Part shown: positions 46,541-59,023 of the stretch, one piece after another
Layout of the letters: the number at the start of each line of letters is the position of its first letter
Numbering within the stretch: the stretch's first letter is position 1
Assembly: GCA_030998015.1 (NCBI GenBank)
Contig: JARWMV010000232.1
Location: 2,294,001-2,358,000 of the forward strand
Reading direction: 5' to 3'
Source of the DNA: Ceratorhiza oryzae-sativae
Taxonomy: Eukaryota > Basidiomycota > Agaricomycetes > Cantharellales > Ceratobasidiaceae
Length of the DNA: 64,000 nt
Notes under the pieces: model-generated
The model's input: only the letters and a program-made list of their open reading frames with translations
Database searches by the model: none
What the model was told of the DNA's origin: nothing
Position numbers and translations under genes: made by a program

Positions 46541-48395
46541 ATGCCCGAACGACGAGTCGTCAAAGTCGCAATTGTTGGTAGTGGTTTGGCCGGGCTATCC
46601 GCTGCATACTTGCTCGCAAATGCAAAACGTCGTCCAGAAGAGTCTAATGTTGAATTTGACGTTCATGTTTTCGAAAAAGTAAGTCCAACGCGATGACTAT
46701 AGCCATCTGAGTTCATTCAATGCTGATTGCCGTCTTTTAAAAAGTCTTCTGTACTCGGAATGGATGCCGAGTCACTTACCGTGCGTGTGCCTGGGCGTTC
46801 GGAGCACACATACGAAGAAATCCGGGTGGATGTTCCAATGAGGGTGAGAACGAACCTGGTTAGCTTCCAACCGAGATTAACGATTATTTTTTTTTCAGTC
46901 GATCCAGGGCGGTACGCCGAAGTTCACTATGGTGCTCAGCCTCTTATACTAACATAATCCTATAGGGCCATACCCAAAGCTTATAAAGTTCTACCGGCAC
47001 CTGGGCGTCAAGCTCAAGGTCCATGATTACTCTTATTCCTTCTCGACCATCGGGGCCGCAGTTTTGGGACACAATGTAGTAACGACCCAGATGATATACA
47101 ATGGCGCGTCTGGGCGAGAAGGTCTCGGAATACCCTCCAATGTGTTTGGAGCGCGACGCCTCTCTCGCCCGTTGGATATGTTGGCCTTTGCGAACATGCT
47201 TACTTGGCTCTTCTCAATGTTGGCTCTGTTCTTGCACTACGTTCGACTTTTTATAATCTCTCGTCCCTCCGCACGCACTCCGACACATCTATGCCGTGAG
47301 ACCCTCCGAGCTTGGGCGGGGCGTACGGCGCAACAAAATCTCCTTTCGCGCTTGCTGGGGTGGGAGTCATTTGTTTCCGACGTAATTGTTCCGCTATTTT
47401 CTGCCGTGTGTACTACCACCATTGACGATGTCTGGGAACATCCGGCCGGCGAAATTTTGGGTAAGGTTTCTTATCACCAAACAATAATGTTGGTTGAATA
47501 ACCACTGACTGCCACACCACAGATTACATCTGGCTTACTTTTGGTACACATCACTATGTCGCAGCAAACGGCGTCAGGGATATTGTATCTCGCTTGGTTT
47601 CGCCCATCTCTCTAGCAAACATTCATCTTGGTGCTGAGGTGTTCCAGCTTGCTCCCAGTTCAGAGCCAGGTGCTGCGTATGTCAATATCAGGTCCGGCCA
47701 GGCAGGACACACGAAAACCCCAAATATTCGATGGTTTCTCCCATATTGTCCTCGCTACGCCCACCATTCACAGCGCCCAGCTAATCCAGTCCTTTGCATC
47801 TTCGCTCCCAACTAGCTCAACTCTTCAGGAACCGTTGAGCAGAGCTATTAGGCTTCTCGGTTCGTTCCGGACACGCAACGTGACCGTCGTTACACACAGG
47901 GATGAGTGCCTGCTGCCAAGCCACCGAAGGGATTGGCGAGACTTGAACCTGGTCACAGTTCCATCAGACCGTTTGGCAGGGGACAAGAAAGCGACCAGCG
48001 TTAACCAGCCAGCACAAGGTTGCGTCATGGCGACGCATGTATTCCCAACTCCCTCTGGCCCAGCGCTGTGTCAAACAACCAATCCGATCATCATGCCGCT
48101 CTCTGAGACCGTGTTGTCGCATTCAACCCTTCCTCGCTCGGTTCTTACTGTTGAATCCAAGGTTGCTCGAGACAGCTTTTGTAAACCACTAGACGGTGCT
48201 GAATTCGGGTGGACTAGAGGGGTTCTGCAGGGCCTTGAATCAGGTGAAGGCGAGCGAGACGAAGCCAAGATGTGGGTGTGTGGGGCCTGGGCATATGGAG
48301 GAATTCCGCTGTTGGAGGGGTGCATCGGTAGCGCAGAGATTGTCGTTCAAGGGATCTTAGAGGCAGAGGGGCTCAAACCAATGCCGGCACTATAG
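46541..48395 (+). CDS. NAD/FAD-binding amine oxidase-like protein
   Basis: Five exons (46541-46678, 46745-46843, 46899-46911, 46966-47460, 47523-48395) with one corrected base give 539 codons including the stop. The N-terminal dinucleotide fold VAIVGSGLAGLSAAYLL is clear. The layout resembles the predicted NAD/FAD-binding amine oxidoreductases (COG2907-like), including HHYVAANGVRDIV and DGFSHIVLATPT blocks. A hydrophobic stretch (MLTWLFSMLALFLHYVRLFII, about 47187-47250) may be membrane associated. The third exon is only 13 nt. An extra base in the AAAA near 47714-47717 splits the last exon. Substrate unknown. It lies 170 bp downstream of MFAP1 on the same strand. Confidence 0.78.
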
Positions 48396-49271
48396 AATCG
48401 TACTTCTGGCTATACCACAAATATGATTATTGACCAACCCCTGTATCTGATGCATGCATACTGGGATAATCGAGGGTTGCGATGGTTGAATGCGACAGCA
48501 TTATTCAAGTAAAATTACAGGCGAAGCTTTCGTTCCATATCTGCGTGAATATCGAGAGGAGGTGCCGTCTCCATGTCTAAACCAGGTTTTTTTTTAGGAG
48601 CCGTAGGGTGTGGAAACAAGAATTCGCACCTCCAAAAAAGTCACCGACATCAAGAGTCTCGTCCCGTCCCATTAAGATATCCAGGTGGATATTGGATTGC
48701 GGTATGGCGGGCATATGGTGACTCTAATGACAGTCAAATCCAAACACCAATCTGCGTACCGAGAGACTCACGGTGAAAACAGCCTTGCGCTCCATAAGCA
48801 TCCTAATAGGTGCATGCATGCCATACATGTTCCGCCTCAGGTTCAGCTTCAAATTGTCCTGGGTTGCCTCCCACTTGCCCAGGATTTAGTTTTGTCTTTC
48901 AAATGCACAAATTTTGCCTTACGTTCTCAAGCCTCTTCTGCAGCGTGCTTGGTCCAGTTATTTCTGTGGCGAGGCTACGAGGGCCATAGCGCAAGTGTCA
49001 TGTAACCCTAGGTGATTCCGGGTATCCTTGATAGACGCACTCGACGCCACAGATTCGTTGTGCGAAGGACAAGTAGTAGTCTGGATTCCTGAAAGCTTGG
49101 GGTTTGTAATATACTTGCATTGTATAGTTATGTACTCACCATGGTTGTGGACGGCTACCCTATTCGACGCGCGTCCAACCAAGGTCTTATGTTATATAAT
49201 CAGTGGGGGCGCTAACACGCGTCTAGCTGACGCGTCCGACTCTTTTCATCCCTGACTATACACTCGACACC
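48396..49271. other. Gene-free spacer before proteasome gene
   Basis: In these 876 bp I find no domain-bearing or convincingly spliced ORF and no tRNA. They should include the 3' UTR of the FAD protein and the proteasome promoter. Confidence 0.55.
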
Positions 49272-50310
49272 ATGTCTGCTGCTGGTGGAGGCGGAGCCTA
49301 CAGGTGAGTCGATATCATAGCATAAAATGACATTTTACTTACGCATTCGTATGTAGTTTCTCTCTCACAACATTCAGCCCTAGCGGTATGGATTATAATG
49401 AATATCATGTCCAGTACAAAACTAACTCCTAGCCAAGGCAAACTCGTTCAGATCGAGCACGCGTTGGCAGCTGTTGCACAAGGAACTACTAGTTTGGGGA
49501 TTAAAGGTAATGTATGCTAGGCTTATATGTGCGGCTAGAACTAATCTGAGAAACTCGATTAGCTACTAATGGGATCGTGATCGCCACGGAGAAGAAAGCT
49601 TCCTCCATACTCGTCGACGAGTCTGCGATCGACAAAGTCTCTGTGATCTGTCCGAACATCGGCATCGTATATTCTGGAATGGGTCCGGATTATCGTGTAT
49701 TGACGGCCAAAGCACGCAAGAGCGCACAAGCATATTGGAAGATATATGGGGAGTATCCTCCTACTCGAGTGCTCGTCCAATCGATCGCAACTGTAATGCA
49801 AGAGGCCACGCAATCTGGGTAAGAAATTGTACATGCCCGATTAAACCCTTTTTAACCATTTGATGGATGGAATAGTGGTGTGCGTCCATTTGGCGTATCA
49901 TTACTAGTAGCAGGATGGGATTCTCACCGAGGCCCTACTCTTTACCAAGTCGACCCTTCGGGCTCATTCTGGGCGTGGAAGGCAAGTGCAATTGGAAAGA
50001 ATATGACGAATGCTAAGACGTTCCTCGAGAAACGGTGGGTTTTACCGAAGAGTGAATGCCATGTTGCCCTTACTCATAAACTTATGAAAGATACAACGAC
50101 GATATCTCTCTCGAGGATGCTATCCATACCGCCCTGCTTACCCTGAAGGAGGGCTTCGAGGGCCAGATGACAGAGAAGACCATAGAAATTGGTATAGTTA
50201 CCGTCCCGACTGCCGAGGAGCTTGCGGAGGTGCCCCTTGGCGGCGAGCGAGCGAAGCCTGTCTTCCGGAAGCTGACTGAGGAACAAGTTCGTGATTACCT
50301 GGCTCTGTAA
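49272..50310 (+). CDS. PRE8: 20S proteasome subunit alpha 2
   Basis: Alpha 2 is part of the outer gate ring of the 20S proteasome. Six exons (49272-49303, 49357-49385, 49438-49506, 49563-49818, 49876-50034, 50091-50310) give 254 residues without frame breaks. The alpha-subunit signature [20 protein letters not shown] spans exons 1-3, and [27 protein letters not shown] and [20 protein letters not shown] identify the alpha 2 type. The second exon is 29 nt. Confidence 0.96.
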
Positions 50311-50513
50311 CTTCACATTTCATCGATACAATGTAACCACTATGAAACGCCTGTTTATCCACTGGGGATCACCACGCCCCACTTTTGGGCAGGTTCGGCC
50401 TCGGTCCCAGGCTGGGCAAAAATGGTCACGTGTAACGCTCCCCTCTTCTGTCTGACCCTAATCTAGCTTCAATCATTGGCCGTAGAGCTCGAATATATTT
50501 AGCTAATTTTTGT

Positions 50514-52275
50514 ATGGATGGCCCTCTTCGCTCATTATCTTGGGTGTCGACAAAGACTGGCCAACAACCCACGCCAGACGCTAACTCTGACCGAATCGAC
50601 GGTCCGAAGCTGACACACCGACCACCTACAGCTCGCTCCCAGTCCATACGCTCCAACAACTCAGAAAATCCCAAACCTAAGATACCAACATCCTTAGCTC
50701 GACGTTTGCTCTTTCCCACTCTGCCGACCAATGCATCCCTCCCCCCCATACTCACGCTCGGCTTAGAGCCTAATGACCCAGCGCTCACAGACCTGAATAA
50801 TGAGCTATATGACTTCCTAGCACTAGCTTTGCGCGCATTTGTACAAACTTGGTGGAGCCAAATCACGCCTCGTGATCGGGACTTTCTGCCCCAGATAACT
50901 CGGGTGCTTTCCCATGTCATTCAGGACATTGAGCGGCGAGCAACAAACGTGGACGTGGTCAACCTATTGTTGCGCCAAGTGCCCACGCTCATAGATCTAC
51001 ATATAAACGACTATCGCATCGCAGCTATGCGTATGGACACGGCGTTTGTCAATACCTCTCCTCCACCAACGATAGCCAATACTTTTCACTTGCTCCAGCC
51101 CCATGTGGCTATTCAGCCTGGACAGGCACCCGACTCGGCGATAATATCCGAGATTTATCTTCGCCAACTGGTCGAGAACCTCCTTAGGCTGTCGCTTGCG
51201 CCTCAAGATTGGGAGTCCGAAGCAGAGCGTTTTATTGTGCGAGAAATCGTAGCATGCGTTGTTTTAAGCAACGTTCTAAAGAAAGTTGCGCAGCCATGGT
51301 TCCTCCAACAAATTATTCTCAGCTTGCTTAAGCCGCAACAAGCTGCCCAACCAGAGGTAAGCAATGTAGCTGAAGTCCTAGAAACGGTGTCTGAATATCT
51401 TCAAAGCCTGCAGGGCTGGGGTTCTTCCGAGGCCCATCCGTTCAGAACATCGTTATATTTGTGCTCTCTGCCATGCAAACAATTTCCGGATTAGCTCTCG
51501 CGGTTATTTCCACCTTTCAATCGCTTGTCACTTTGACCCAAGCGGCGAACCGCTCCCATGAGGGTCGAGCTTCTTTGTCCCACAAATCACCCCTATTTCC
51601 CAAATCCTCGCATAGGCATTCGATTTCAGATGGCGAAGAGTCGGTTATTATACCCCTCTCACCTGTAGAAGACGCAAGCATCCATGGGGATATTCTCGCC
51701 CCTTCTTTGAAACTTATTGGTAGTTTGTTGCAGGCCGAAGCAAGATTGCCTGCAAGTGCAGTCCTATTTTTCCTGCGTCTAGCTGACAGGTTCGCTCAAC
51801 CATGGTTGGAAAGGTCCGTCAAATTTTGCAGGTTATATGTGATAATTTTGGTTCACATGTTTCGTTGTAAAGGCTTATCCCTTTCGTGCTATCTCGGGCA
51901 ACGTCACCTTCTGCCCTAGCTCAGGTGATTCAGCTCAGCAAGCGAACGTTGTTCCCAAACGATGGGTGGCCAGGACCAACACCCGTTGAGCCAACAATCG
52001 AAGAGCAGTTGCTGATACGAGAACAATTGGAGAGCCGGCTAGGAGAGTTGTGTCCGGGTAGGCGTCAGTCCTGGTACGATGAAATGTAGGCTAATGGTGC
52101 TTTGGCAGCGCCAGTTTCGAGCATTTTGTTAGGAAGCTCTCGAAAGGCTCGTGCTTTAACCATCAAGCAGGCACTCGACCCATTCAGCGAATCCGCCGAA
52201 GTCAATTCCCACCTCTTGGTTATAATTCTAGACCTCATAGTATCCGATTTGTGGCCAGAACTCAGGGCAACGTGA
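50514..52275 (+). CDS. PXA-domain protein
   Basis: PXA domains occur in sorting nexins and in fungal inter-organelle contact proteins such as Mdm1/Nvj3. Three exons (introns 51814-51872 and 52058-52108) with one restored base near 51436 give 551 codons including the stop. Seen are LNNELYDFLALALRAFVQTWWSQIT, LLRQVPTLIDLHINDYR, FIVREIVACVVLSNVLKKVAQPWFLQQ and the C-terminal cap LVIILDLIVSDLWPELRAT. No PX or RGS domain follows, so it is a stand-alone PXA protein. The frame change near 51436 lies between helices that are contiguous in the family. Confidence 0.82.
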
Positions 52276-52487
52276 CGTTGATATTTATGTATGATTTTTT
52301 TCCTGCTACATGTAATTCGGGGGCACGTCGCTGGTCGCTTGTGTTTTTAGTCTCATGGCGATAATTTCATCGTTGATGTATTCCAGGCTAGAGCAAGTCG
52401 CGCAGAAAGCAAACAAAGAACTCGAAAGCACGAGAACCAGCAGAGCTATTATTCGAAAATGATGCCAGGCAACATACAAATACATCA

Positions 52488-55242
52488 TCACATGCGGTCC
52501 CGACGACCTCCATCCTCGTCATCGTCGTCCCAGCGCGACGCGCCCCATCCATCGTCTTCATCAGCCTCCGTTTGAGATTTCATAGGGATATCGGCGTCTG
52601 CGGCTGGCGGGTTGATGGTGGTGACTTTGTTAGGGGTGGGCCCGGCGGATGATGTAGTGCCATTCGAGGCTGTGATTGGCCATGCAAACGTTATTGTCCC
52701 AAGGGCCGGAATCGTTGCGCCAGCTGCCAATGCCTATAAAATTGCATTCACATGAGTATCGGTAGTTGGTCGGAGTTCGAACCACGAACCTGCTCTGCAG
52801 CAAATCGCGTCCTGTACTTGACCTCGAGTTCTCCTGTTGCATTCGTCTCCACAACTTCACACTCTGGGAAGCTCTTTAAATAACCATGCGTTAGATAACA
52901 TGATTAATCGGGACCGCGAAAGTAAACACTCACCGAAAACCACGACCTGGCACTCTCTATTGCCTCGGATGTATCGGGCAAGCCCTTGACAACTAACGTT
53001 CGCGGTCGGTTATCTAGCTTCATGCTACCCCGAGCAGGTGGCGCCCCTCTCCCTCTTCCCCTCCAAGCACCCCGCCCTCTGGAACCATACGGTCGATGGG
53101 AAGGCGCAGAGTATGTCGGAGTTCCTTCGGCATTTAGCCCAAGCGAGGCAGCCTAGACGCATACACGATTAGTCCATTGCTACAAAAAAGAAATCATCAC
53201 GCCTCACCTCCTCCCTCAGCTTTTTGAGTTTTGCCTGGAGCTCAGGGTTCACACTTGACGACGTGTCCGTGTCGGGTTTTCCCGTTCCAGGCTCGGAGGG
53301 CGTCATCTCTAGGTCCTTGTCCAGCTCGTCCTTTTGGGTAGATGTGCCATTGGTTTGAGCAGCCGAGGTTGTGGTTGCTTGGGGAGGTGGGGTAGGGGTC
53401 GTGCTCCCATTTCGCATTGCAGCCGACACCTCCTGAAGTTCGGTAATAAGCTCTCGTAGTCTCGTCTTTATAGTCTGTTTCTCTTCAGCCTTTGCCGAGG
53501 TGAGCTTGACCATCAGGACCTTTTGCTCTGCCATCAAGCGCTCGAATTTCTGTTGAGATGGATTAATAACAGAAGGTTGTGATGGACCAGACTTGATTGG
53601 CGCCGGTTCCGCCTTGGGCGGAGCAGAGAGGTTGCTGATGATCGGGGCCGAGGCAGCCAGCTTTGCGCCAGTCTGGCCATGGTTGCCCATTGGGCGATGC
53701 CAATACAGCTTCACAAACCGGTTTCCAAACACTGCGTCCTCGCTCCTCCATGCGTCGCGAGCCTCGTCGTGTGTCGAAAAGGAAACCAAGGCTTTCGCCG
53801 ACGGAACGTCGATCGCCACATTGGTCACCGTGCCAAACTTCTTGAACCAGTTATTGATCTCCTCGAGGCTGAGGCGCTCCGGGGGAATCTTTTCGACAAC
53901 GAGGGTCTTATCACGGCGTGGCTCGGAGCTCGATCCTTGCCCTTGCCCGTCAAAAGGTTCGGCTTCTCCACTCCATGAACCGGCGGACGTGCCGCGCCCT
54001 CGCATGTTTCGACCATATGCCCCATGCCCTCCACGCATGCTCGGGTGTCGCGCAACGTTCGAGCCATTAGCAACGGGAACATCAAGGGAGGGCGCGATGA
54101 CCTTTGCATCGGTCAGATTGGCAGGGGTGACAGGAGCGACGCTTTCCATAACCACGTCCATTGTGCCGTTGGTCGCAGGTGGTTGTAGAGGTGACATGTT
54201 CATGCGGGATTGACTAGGGTCATAACCTCCAGCGCCAAGCTGATTCATCAACCAAGGCATCATGAAGTTCGGGCCCATCATACCCATCATAGGGGGAAAG
54301 CTCATTGGGTCACCGCCTCTTCGCCATGGCTATAGACGCAGTTGCTTCCCCGCGCACAAAAACCACGCTCTATAGTAATATATAAGCACATGCATCATCT
54401 ATTCAATGAACGGCCACTCACCATGGTAGTCACGACAGGGCGGGCGTTTGCCACTCCTATCCTCCCGATCCCGTTCAGCCGCAGGGCCAGTAGGTGGAAG
54501 GTGGTTACGCGCACCATTGCGGCCATCGCGGTCCCTATCCCATGTTCTATCCCTATCTCGCTCATCACGATAGCCACGTGTGCCGTTTTCTGACCTGGCT
54601 CCAGAATGGGGGGCGTCATAACGAGAGACTGTCGACTCGCGTAACCGAGGGCCCTTGGGTGGCGACCGCGATTGGTCTCCGGGACCACCGTCGCTGTCCA
54701 GACGACGTTTTGTGCCTCGTGAGTCGTTTTGGGGCCAGCAGAGCATCTAGGGGTATAGGTATTCCGGTGTCTTTCGACGAGCTGGAGGATGATGTTGCTG
54801 GAGCCGGGGCAGGAGCAGCAGTCGAGCTGGATGCCACGGGCGTAGGAGCTGGCGCATTATTCGGGGACTTGGTCTTGGGCTTGGAAGTGTCATATGATCT
54901 CGTCTTGAGCACCATGAATAGTCTATCCACGAATTGCGTGGTTTCTGTTCGAACATGTAAACATCTCCAGAACCTGTCGATAGATCTAGATCCCACATAC
55001 CATTGTCCAAAAAGTCGTACAACTGAGTTTCAAATGTCTTCCTTAGCTCAGGCTCAGGAGCATCGTGTTTGAGCAAGGCAAGAACATAGTTGGTCAAGAC
55101 GTCTGGTTCCGCATCACAGCTAGGACAGAAATTGATATTTAAAATTTTAGGGAAATGCACGAGCATATACATACATCGGTTCCAAGTTTTTTACCAGCCA
55201 CGGACGAAGGGCAGGGACATCTTCGGTTTTGAATAGAGGCAT
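52488..55242 (-). CDS. RBM26/RBM27-like RNA-binding protein (PWI-like, CCCH, RRM)
   Basis: The human relatives RBM26 and RBM27 act in nuclear polyadenylated-RNA surveillance with the exosome (PAXT). Seven exons run from 55242: a PWI-like helical domain (LRPWLVKNLEPICDAEPD; YVLALLKHD; FVDRLFMVLKTRSYD), an Arg/Asp-rich linker and a single CCCH finger (C-x8-C-x5-C-x3-H, CRDYHERGFCARGSNCVYSH, split by intron 54370-54421). Then come an RRM (KTLVVEKIPPERLSLEEINNWF...), a coiled coil and a second RRM-like part (RTLVVKGLPDTSEAIESARSWF), with a Trp/Asp-rich end at 52488. Frame breaks near 54730 (one base extra) and 54320 (one base short) cancel in length; corrected total 807 codons including the stop. 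Confidence 0.87.
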
Positions 55243-55365
55243 CAACGTTGTCGTCGCAGAGTCCAGATCAGCATTTCCTGACCATTTCGCTCTCATGACT
55301 CAGCTACACAGCCACGGATAGTTGCTGCATATTACTCATGCATTTGCTCCTTGATCCGCCCCACC
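55243..55365. promoter_or_regulatory. Very compact divergent promoter, RBM26-like / NFU1
   Basis: Only 123 bp separate the two start codons, which point in opposite directions. This is the shortest such region in the window. Confidence 0.5.
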
Positions 55366-56345
55366 ATGGCCTCAAGGGTGCACGTCGCACGGGCAGCACA
55401 AACGATCGCCAGGAGCGTTTCAAATAGCCGTGCTGCTGCTTCTGCTTCACGATATGCGTCTTTATACATTCCAATAACCAGAAGCACACGACCCATTAGC
55501 TATGCCACACAGTCTCTCGTCTCGAGTCCACAGCGACCGCGGCCGCTCGCCAAGCATGACCTAGGCAGTGAGCACTTGGGTTAATCTAGCACGAAACGAC
55601 TCCTGATCTCTCCGTTCAGAAAGAACCATGTTTATTCAAACAGAAACAACCCCCAACGACGATTCTCTGAAATTCATCCCAGGCGTGGAAGTACTGCCCA
55701 ACGGCACCGCCGAATTTGTGGACACGCGCTCGGCACTCGCCTCTCCGCTCGCCATCCGACTCTTTGGGATCGAAGGCGTACGATCTGTGTTTTTCGGTCC
55801 AGACTTTGTCACCGTCTCGAAAGACTCGGAGAATAGCTGGGCGACGATCAAGCCTGAGATTTACTCGGTGATTATGGAGCATTTCACCTCGGGAACGCCG
55901 TTGTTTAGGAGCGAGGAGGATCGAGAGGCTGCTGGCCCACAGGATACCAAGATCCTGGATACCGATTCAGACATAGTTGCGATGATCAAGGAGTTGCTCG
56001 AGACGCGGGTGAGGCCGTCGATCATGGAGGACGGAGGTGATATAGAGTATCGTGGATTCGACGAGGGAGGAACTGGTATTGTAAAAGTTAAGCTCAAAGG
56101 AAGCTGTCGAGGGTGCAGCTCGAGCACGGTTACGCTCAAGACTGGGATTGAGCGCATGATGATGCATTACATCCCAGAGGTCAAGGGGGTTGAACAGGTC
56201 AGTAGCTTTTGTTGCCTCGCTATGGTGCATAGATTTACCTGTCACACAGGTCCTCGACCAAGAAGAAACTATTGCATTAGACGAATTTGCAAAATTGGAG
56301 CGACAGATTCAGGACAAAGAAAAGAAAAAAGGGGACTCTGGGTGA
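55366..56345 (+). CDS. NFU1: Mitochondrial iron-sulfur scaffold NFU1
   Basis: NFU1 delivers [4Fe-4S] clusters to mitochondrial enzymes such as lipoate synthase and aconitase. Three exons (55366-55567, 55620-56197, 56250-56345) give 291 residues without frame breaks. The N-terminus is Arg/Ser/Ala-rich with no acidic residues, typical of a mitochondrial presequence. The Nfu N-domain (FIQTETTPNDDSLKFIPG) and the NifU C-domain with the CxxC cluster site KLKGSCRGCSSSTVTLKTGI are intact. Confidence 0.96.
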
Positions 56346-56783
56346 GGGCGCCTGGTTTTTGAACCTTTCACCTTCTCATGTTTCAACTCGAGCAGCATGG
56401 CCCGATACATGTCAATATAGTCTTACTCTCGCCATAATTACGAGCCTCGTGCATAATGGATTGGTGAATTCAAGATCAACAGTTTGCATAAAGGAGCGGC
56501 ATAAGTTGGAAAGTAGAGACTGCAGTCTATGCGCCGATACATCATATACGAAGAAAACAGACGTCTACCCTGAAGAATAGAAATATAGAGTGAAACAAAG
56601 TGTTCGAGCTGCAACTGGAGTCTGGTCCGTGCATACAAGAGCTCTATTACTGATGCAGTGGTGAAGGGAGTGAAGAGAACAATCAAGCAGACTACACAAG
56701 TCACCAGACGCCTTAAAAAGCAGGTTACTGGCGAGGTATGAGTAACAGCCGTACAGAAACAAAGTCCATTATACAAATGTTCG
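56346..56783. other. Convergent spacer NFU1 / membrane protein
   Basis: These 438 bp lie between two converging genes. No additional gene is supported. Confidence 0.5.
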
Positions 56784-58362
56784 TCATGGGCGAGGAACCT
56801 CGGGGTGGGCTGACCGACCACGGGGCTCGCTTCCGTCTTCTGGAGCGGAAAGCGGTTTGGCAGAGGCAAGGGCTTTCGCTGCGTGGGGTATGTTGTCCTG
56901 AGGGCGTGTTAGTTGTTCGGAGCGTATGAATGCTGTGACAAGAAGACACATACCCCGAGCGACCCATGAATCTGTGCGCGCGCGTCTAGGGGCGCCAAGT
57001 TATGATCGAACTCGCCTGTGCGAGACTGCCCTGACTGCCCCATGCACCTTGCATAAAATCCAGGCCCATGTCATGTCGTCCAACGAGCGCGTAATTGAAT
57101 AGCTCCGGGGCAAGAGGCTGCGGCATCACCAATCCAACGCGGTCCCGAACATGCGGTGAGTGCGGTGCGCCATAGTTGCCTGTCGCATAGTACGAATTTC
57201 TATTCGCAGCTCCATACGAAGAGTGGCGTTGGGATCCATGCTGACGAGACCCGGTGTTCAGGTACGATTGCCTGGAGGTGGACGCCACCGAGCTTGGCCG
57301 CGCGAGGCGTGTCCGCGATTCTGGACGAGGGTATGCATACAGCTGGGAAGCCGGACGGGAGGGAGCACCGTTGGTAGGCGATTGCGAACGCGATCCAAGG
57401 GGGGAAAGCTGGCGGCCGGCTTCTTCGTCATTCAGAGGCATTGCCGGACCGCTGATGCTGTTATCGGAAGAGCTCTCTTGCGCAACATGACCAGGGCGCG
57501 CCAACAGCTCGGCGTTCTTTTTGACAACTTCTTCGGTACCAAGAACGTCCGTCGACGCGGCGTTGCTGTGAATGCTTGGGGTGACCGCAAAGGCCGAGCG
57601 GGAGCCAAATGACTTGTCCATGTGGACCAAGACGCTGGGGGGCCGGCTGAAATCTTGGGTTGGATAGTCGCCGTACATTGAAACCATGCGAGAGTTTCGA
57701 TACCTAACCTGAGACATGGACTGCTTTCTCGGCGGGGGGAGCGGGATGGTGTTCTTGCGCCGGCGTTTGTGACGTCGGTACAGCTGAAATAGGACCAGGC
57801 TGAGAAAAATGAGACCCAGAGTTGAGAATATGCCAGCGAGTATCTTGTTGGTGCGCTGGGTAGTCGCACGGCGGTCAGAGCTCGCATCGTACGGCGTGAC
57901 GGTGGAGGTTGGGGGGGATGTTGACGTGCTTGTCCGGGGTCGGTGGCTCGCCGAGGACCGTGTCGTAAGGGGAATCGTAGGCTCGAGGATCGTGGGTGCG
58001 GGGGTTGCTGCCGCAGGAGTCGTGACCGCAGGCGTGGTAGCTGCCAGGGGCGGGACGAGGCCACCGGCGGGCGGGACGTAGCCGCCGACGGACGAGACGG
58101 AGCTGCCGGAGGCTGGGACGAGGCTGCGGGGGCGCGCGATGTAGCAACTGGGGGGGCAGGAGCCGACATGGCTGCCAAGCTATGGGAAGCCGTGGACAGA
58201 TGAAGGAGGGAGAATCAGCCGAGGGATGTGCAGAAGTGCCAGGGACAAGGATGGGAAGCGGGCCTACCTGGGTCGGAGACGCTGAGTTCACGCGGGCTGC
58301 ACGCTGGCCGGAGCGTCCGAGGCGACGAGGACGGTGGGGAGGGCGGCAAAGACAGCAGGGAG
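56784..58362 (-). CDS. Single-pass membrane protein with Ser/Thr/Pro-rich ectodomain
   Basis: A continuous frame (58171-57016) encodes a Ser/Thr/Pro-rich stretch, a transmembrane helix (ILAGIFSTLGLIFLSLVLFQLY, about 57850-57785), a basic stop-transfer (RRHKRRRK) and a long Ser/Tyr/Pro-rich cytosolic tail. An upstream exon (58362-58268) looks like a signal peptide core (LPAVFAALPTVLVAS), but its frame does not join cleanly and the true start is unresolved. At the 3' end I favour a GC-AG intron (57015-56972, donor CAG|GCGAGT), an 18 nt exon (56971-56954) and a last exon 56897-56784. Without that splice the protein ends at 56986. The layout is like fungal cell-wall stress sensors or Mid2-type proteins, but no specific family was recognised. 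Confidence 0.5.
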
Positions 58363-59023
58363 CTGAATTTAGGTCAGTGCTTGGCAGCAGGCGATGTCGG
58401 CCAGACTTGCCCCTTTAAACGCCTGTGCAGCGCCAAAAATACCAGGGGGGGTATATCGGGCTCAGCAGTGGCAGCGCGCTGGACGGGGCGAGGTCTGGGT
58501 TCAACGAGCGGAGGGGCCAAGAAAGAGTCAGGCAGCTGCACCGAGGCGCTCGTCATTTTCCTGCCGTGCCGCAATTTGCAATGGCGTCCCTGTTGGCCCT
58601 TATGTCAGCAAGCCCATATAGAGCCTCGGCGCAAATTTCCAGTGCGCCAATGTCCACGACCTCGCTTTAGAGTCGCTTGCCCGTCCGCCATGCTACAAAG
58701 GACACGCAGGTGCTCGCGAGCTCGCAGATCATTGGCCTATCCCGCGCCTTCATCAATGCGTCTGCCCTGCTGCTTGGCAGGCGCGCAGAGTCGGCGCGGC
58801 GACATTACTATATTCGCTCACACGCCCTCTGGCTTCCGATGAGAATGCCCCCAGTCTTTATACACGCCAACGCTAGGCCCCTGCTCTGGACACGAGCAAC
58901 GTGCGCAGCCTAAAATTAAGCCGACCCACGCCCGGCCGTGCTTTTCATAGTGATGATGCAGTGTTTTTAGTTTTCAAGCGTATATATATTACCCAACTAC
59001 ACAAGCGCCGGTATGGCCTATAT
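58363..59023. other. Spacer membrane protein / BAR-SH3 gene
   Basis: These 661 bp are downstream of the BAR/SH3 gene and upstream of the membrane protein, and may contain its unresolved first exon. An in-frame ATG at about 58559-58557 is one candidate start. No other gene was identified. Confidence 0.4.

Noticed and set aside
57800..58850. Multiple plus-strand open frames rich in Arg/Gly/Ala
   Set aside because: They are antisense to the Ser/Thr/Pro-rich membrane protein or lie in GC-rich spacer, with no recognisable family.
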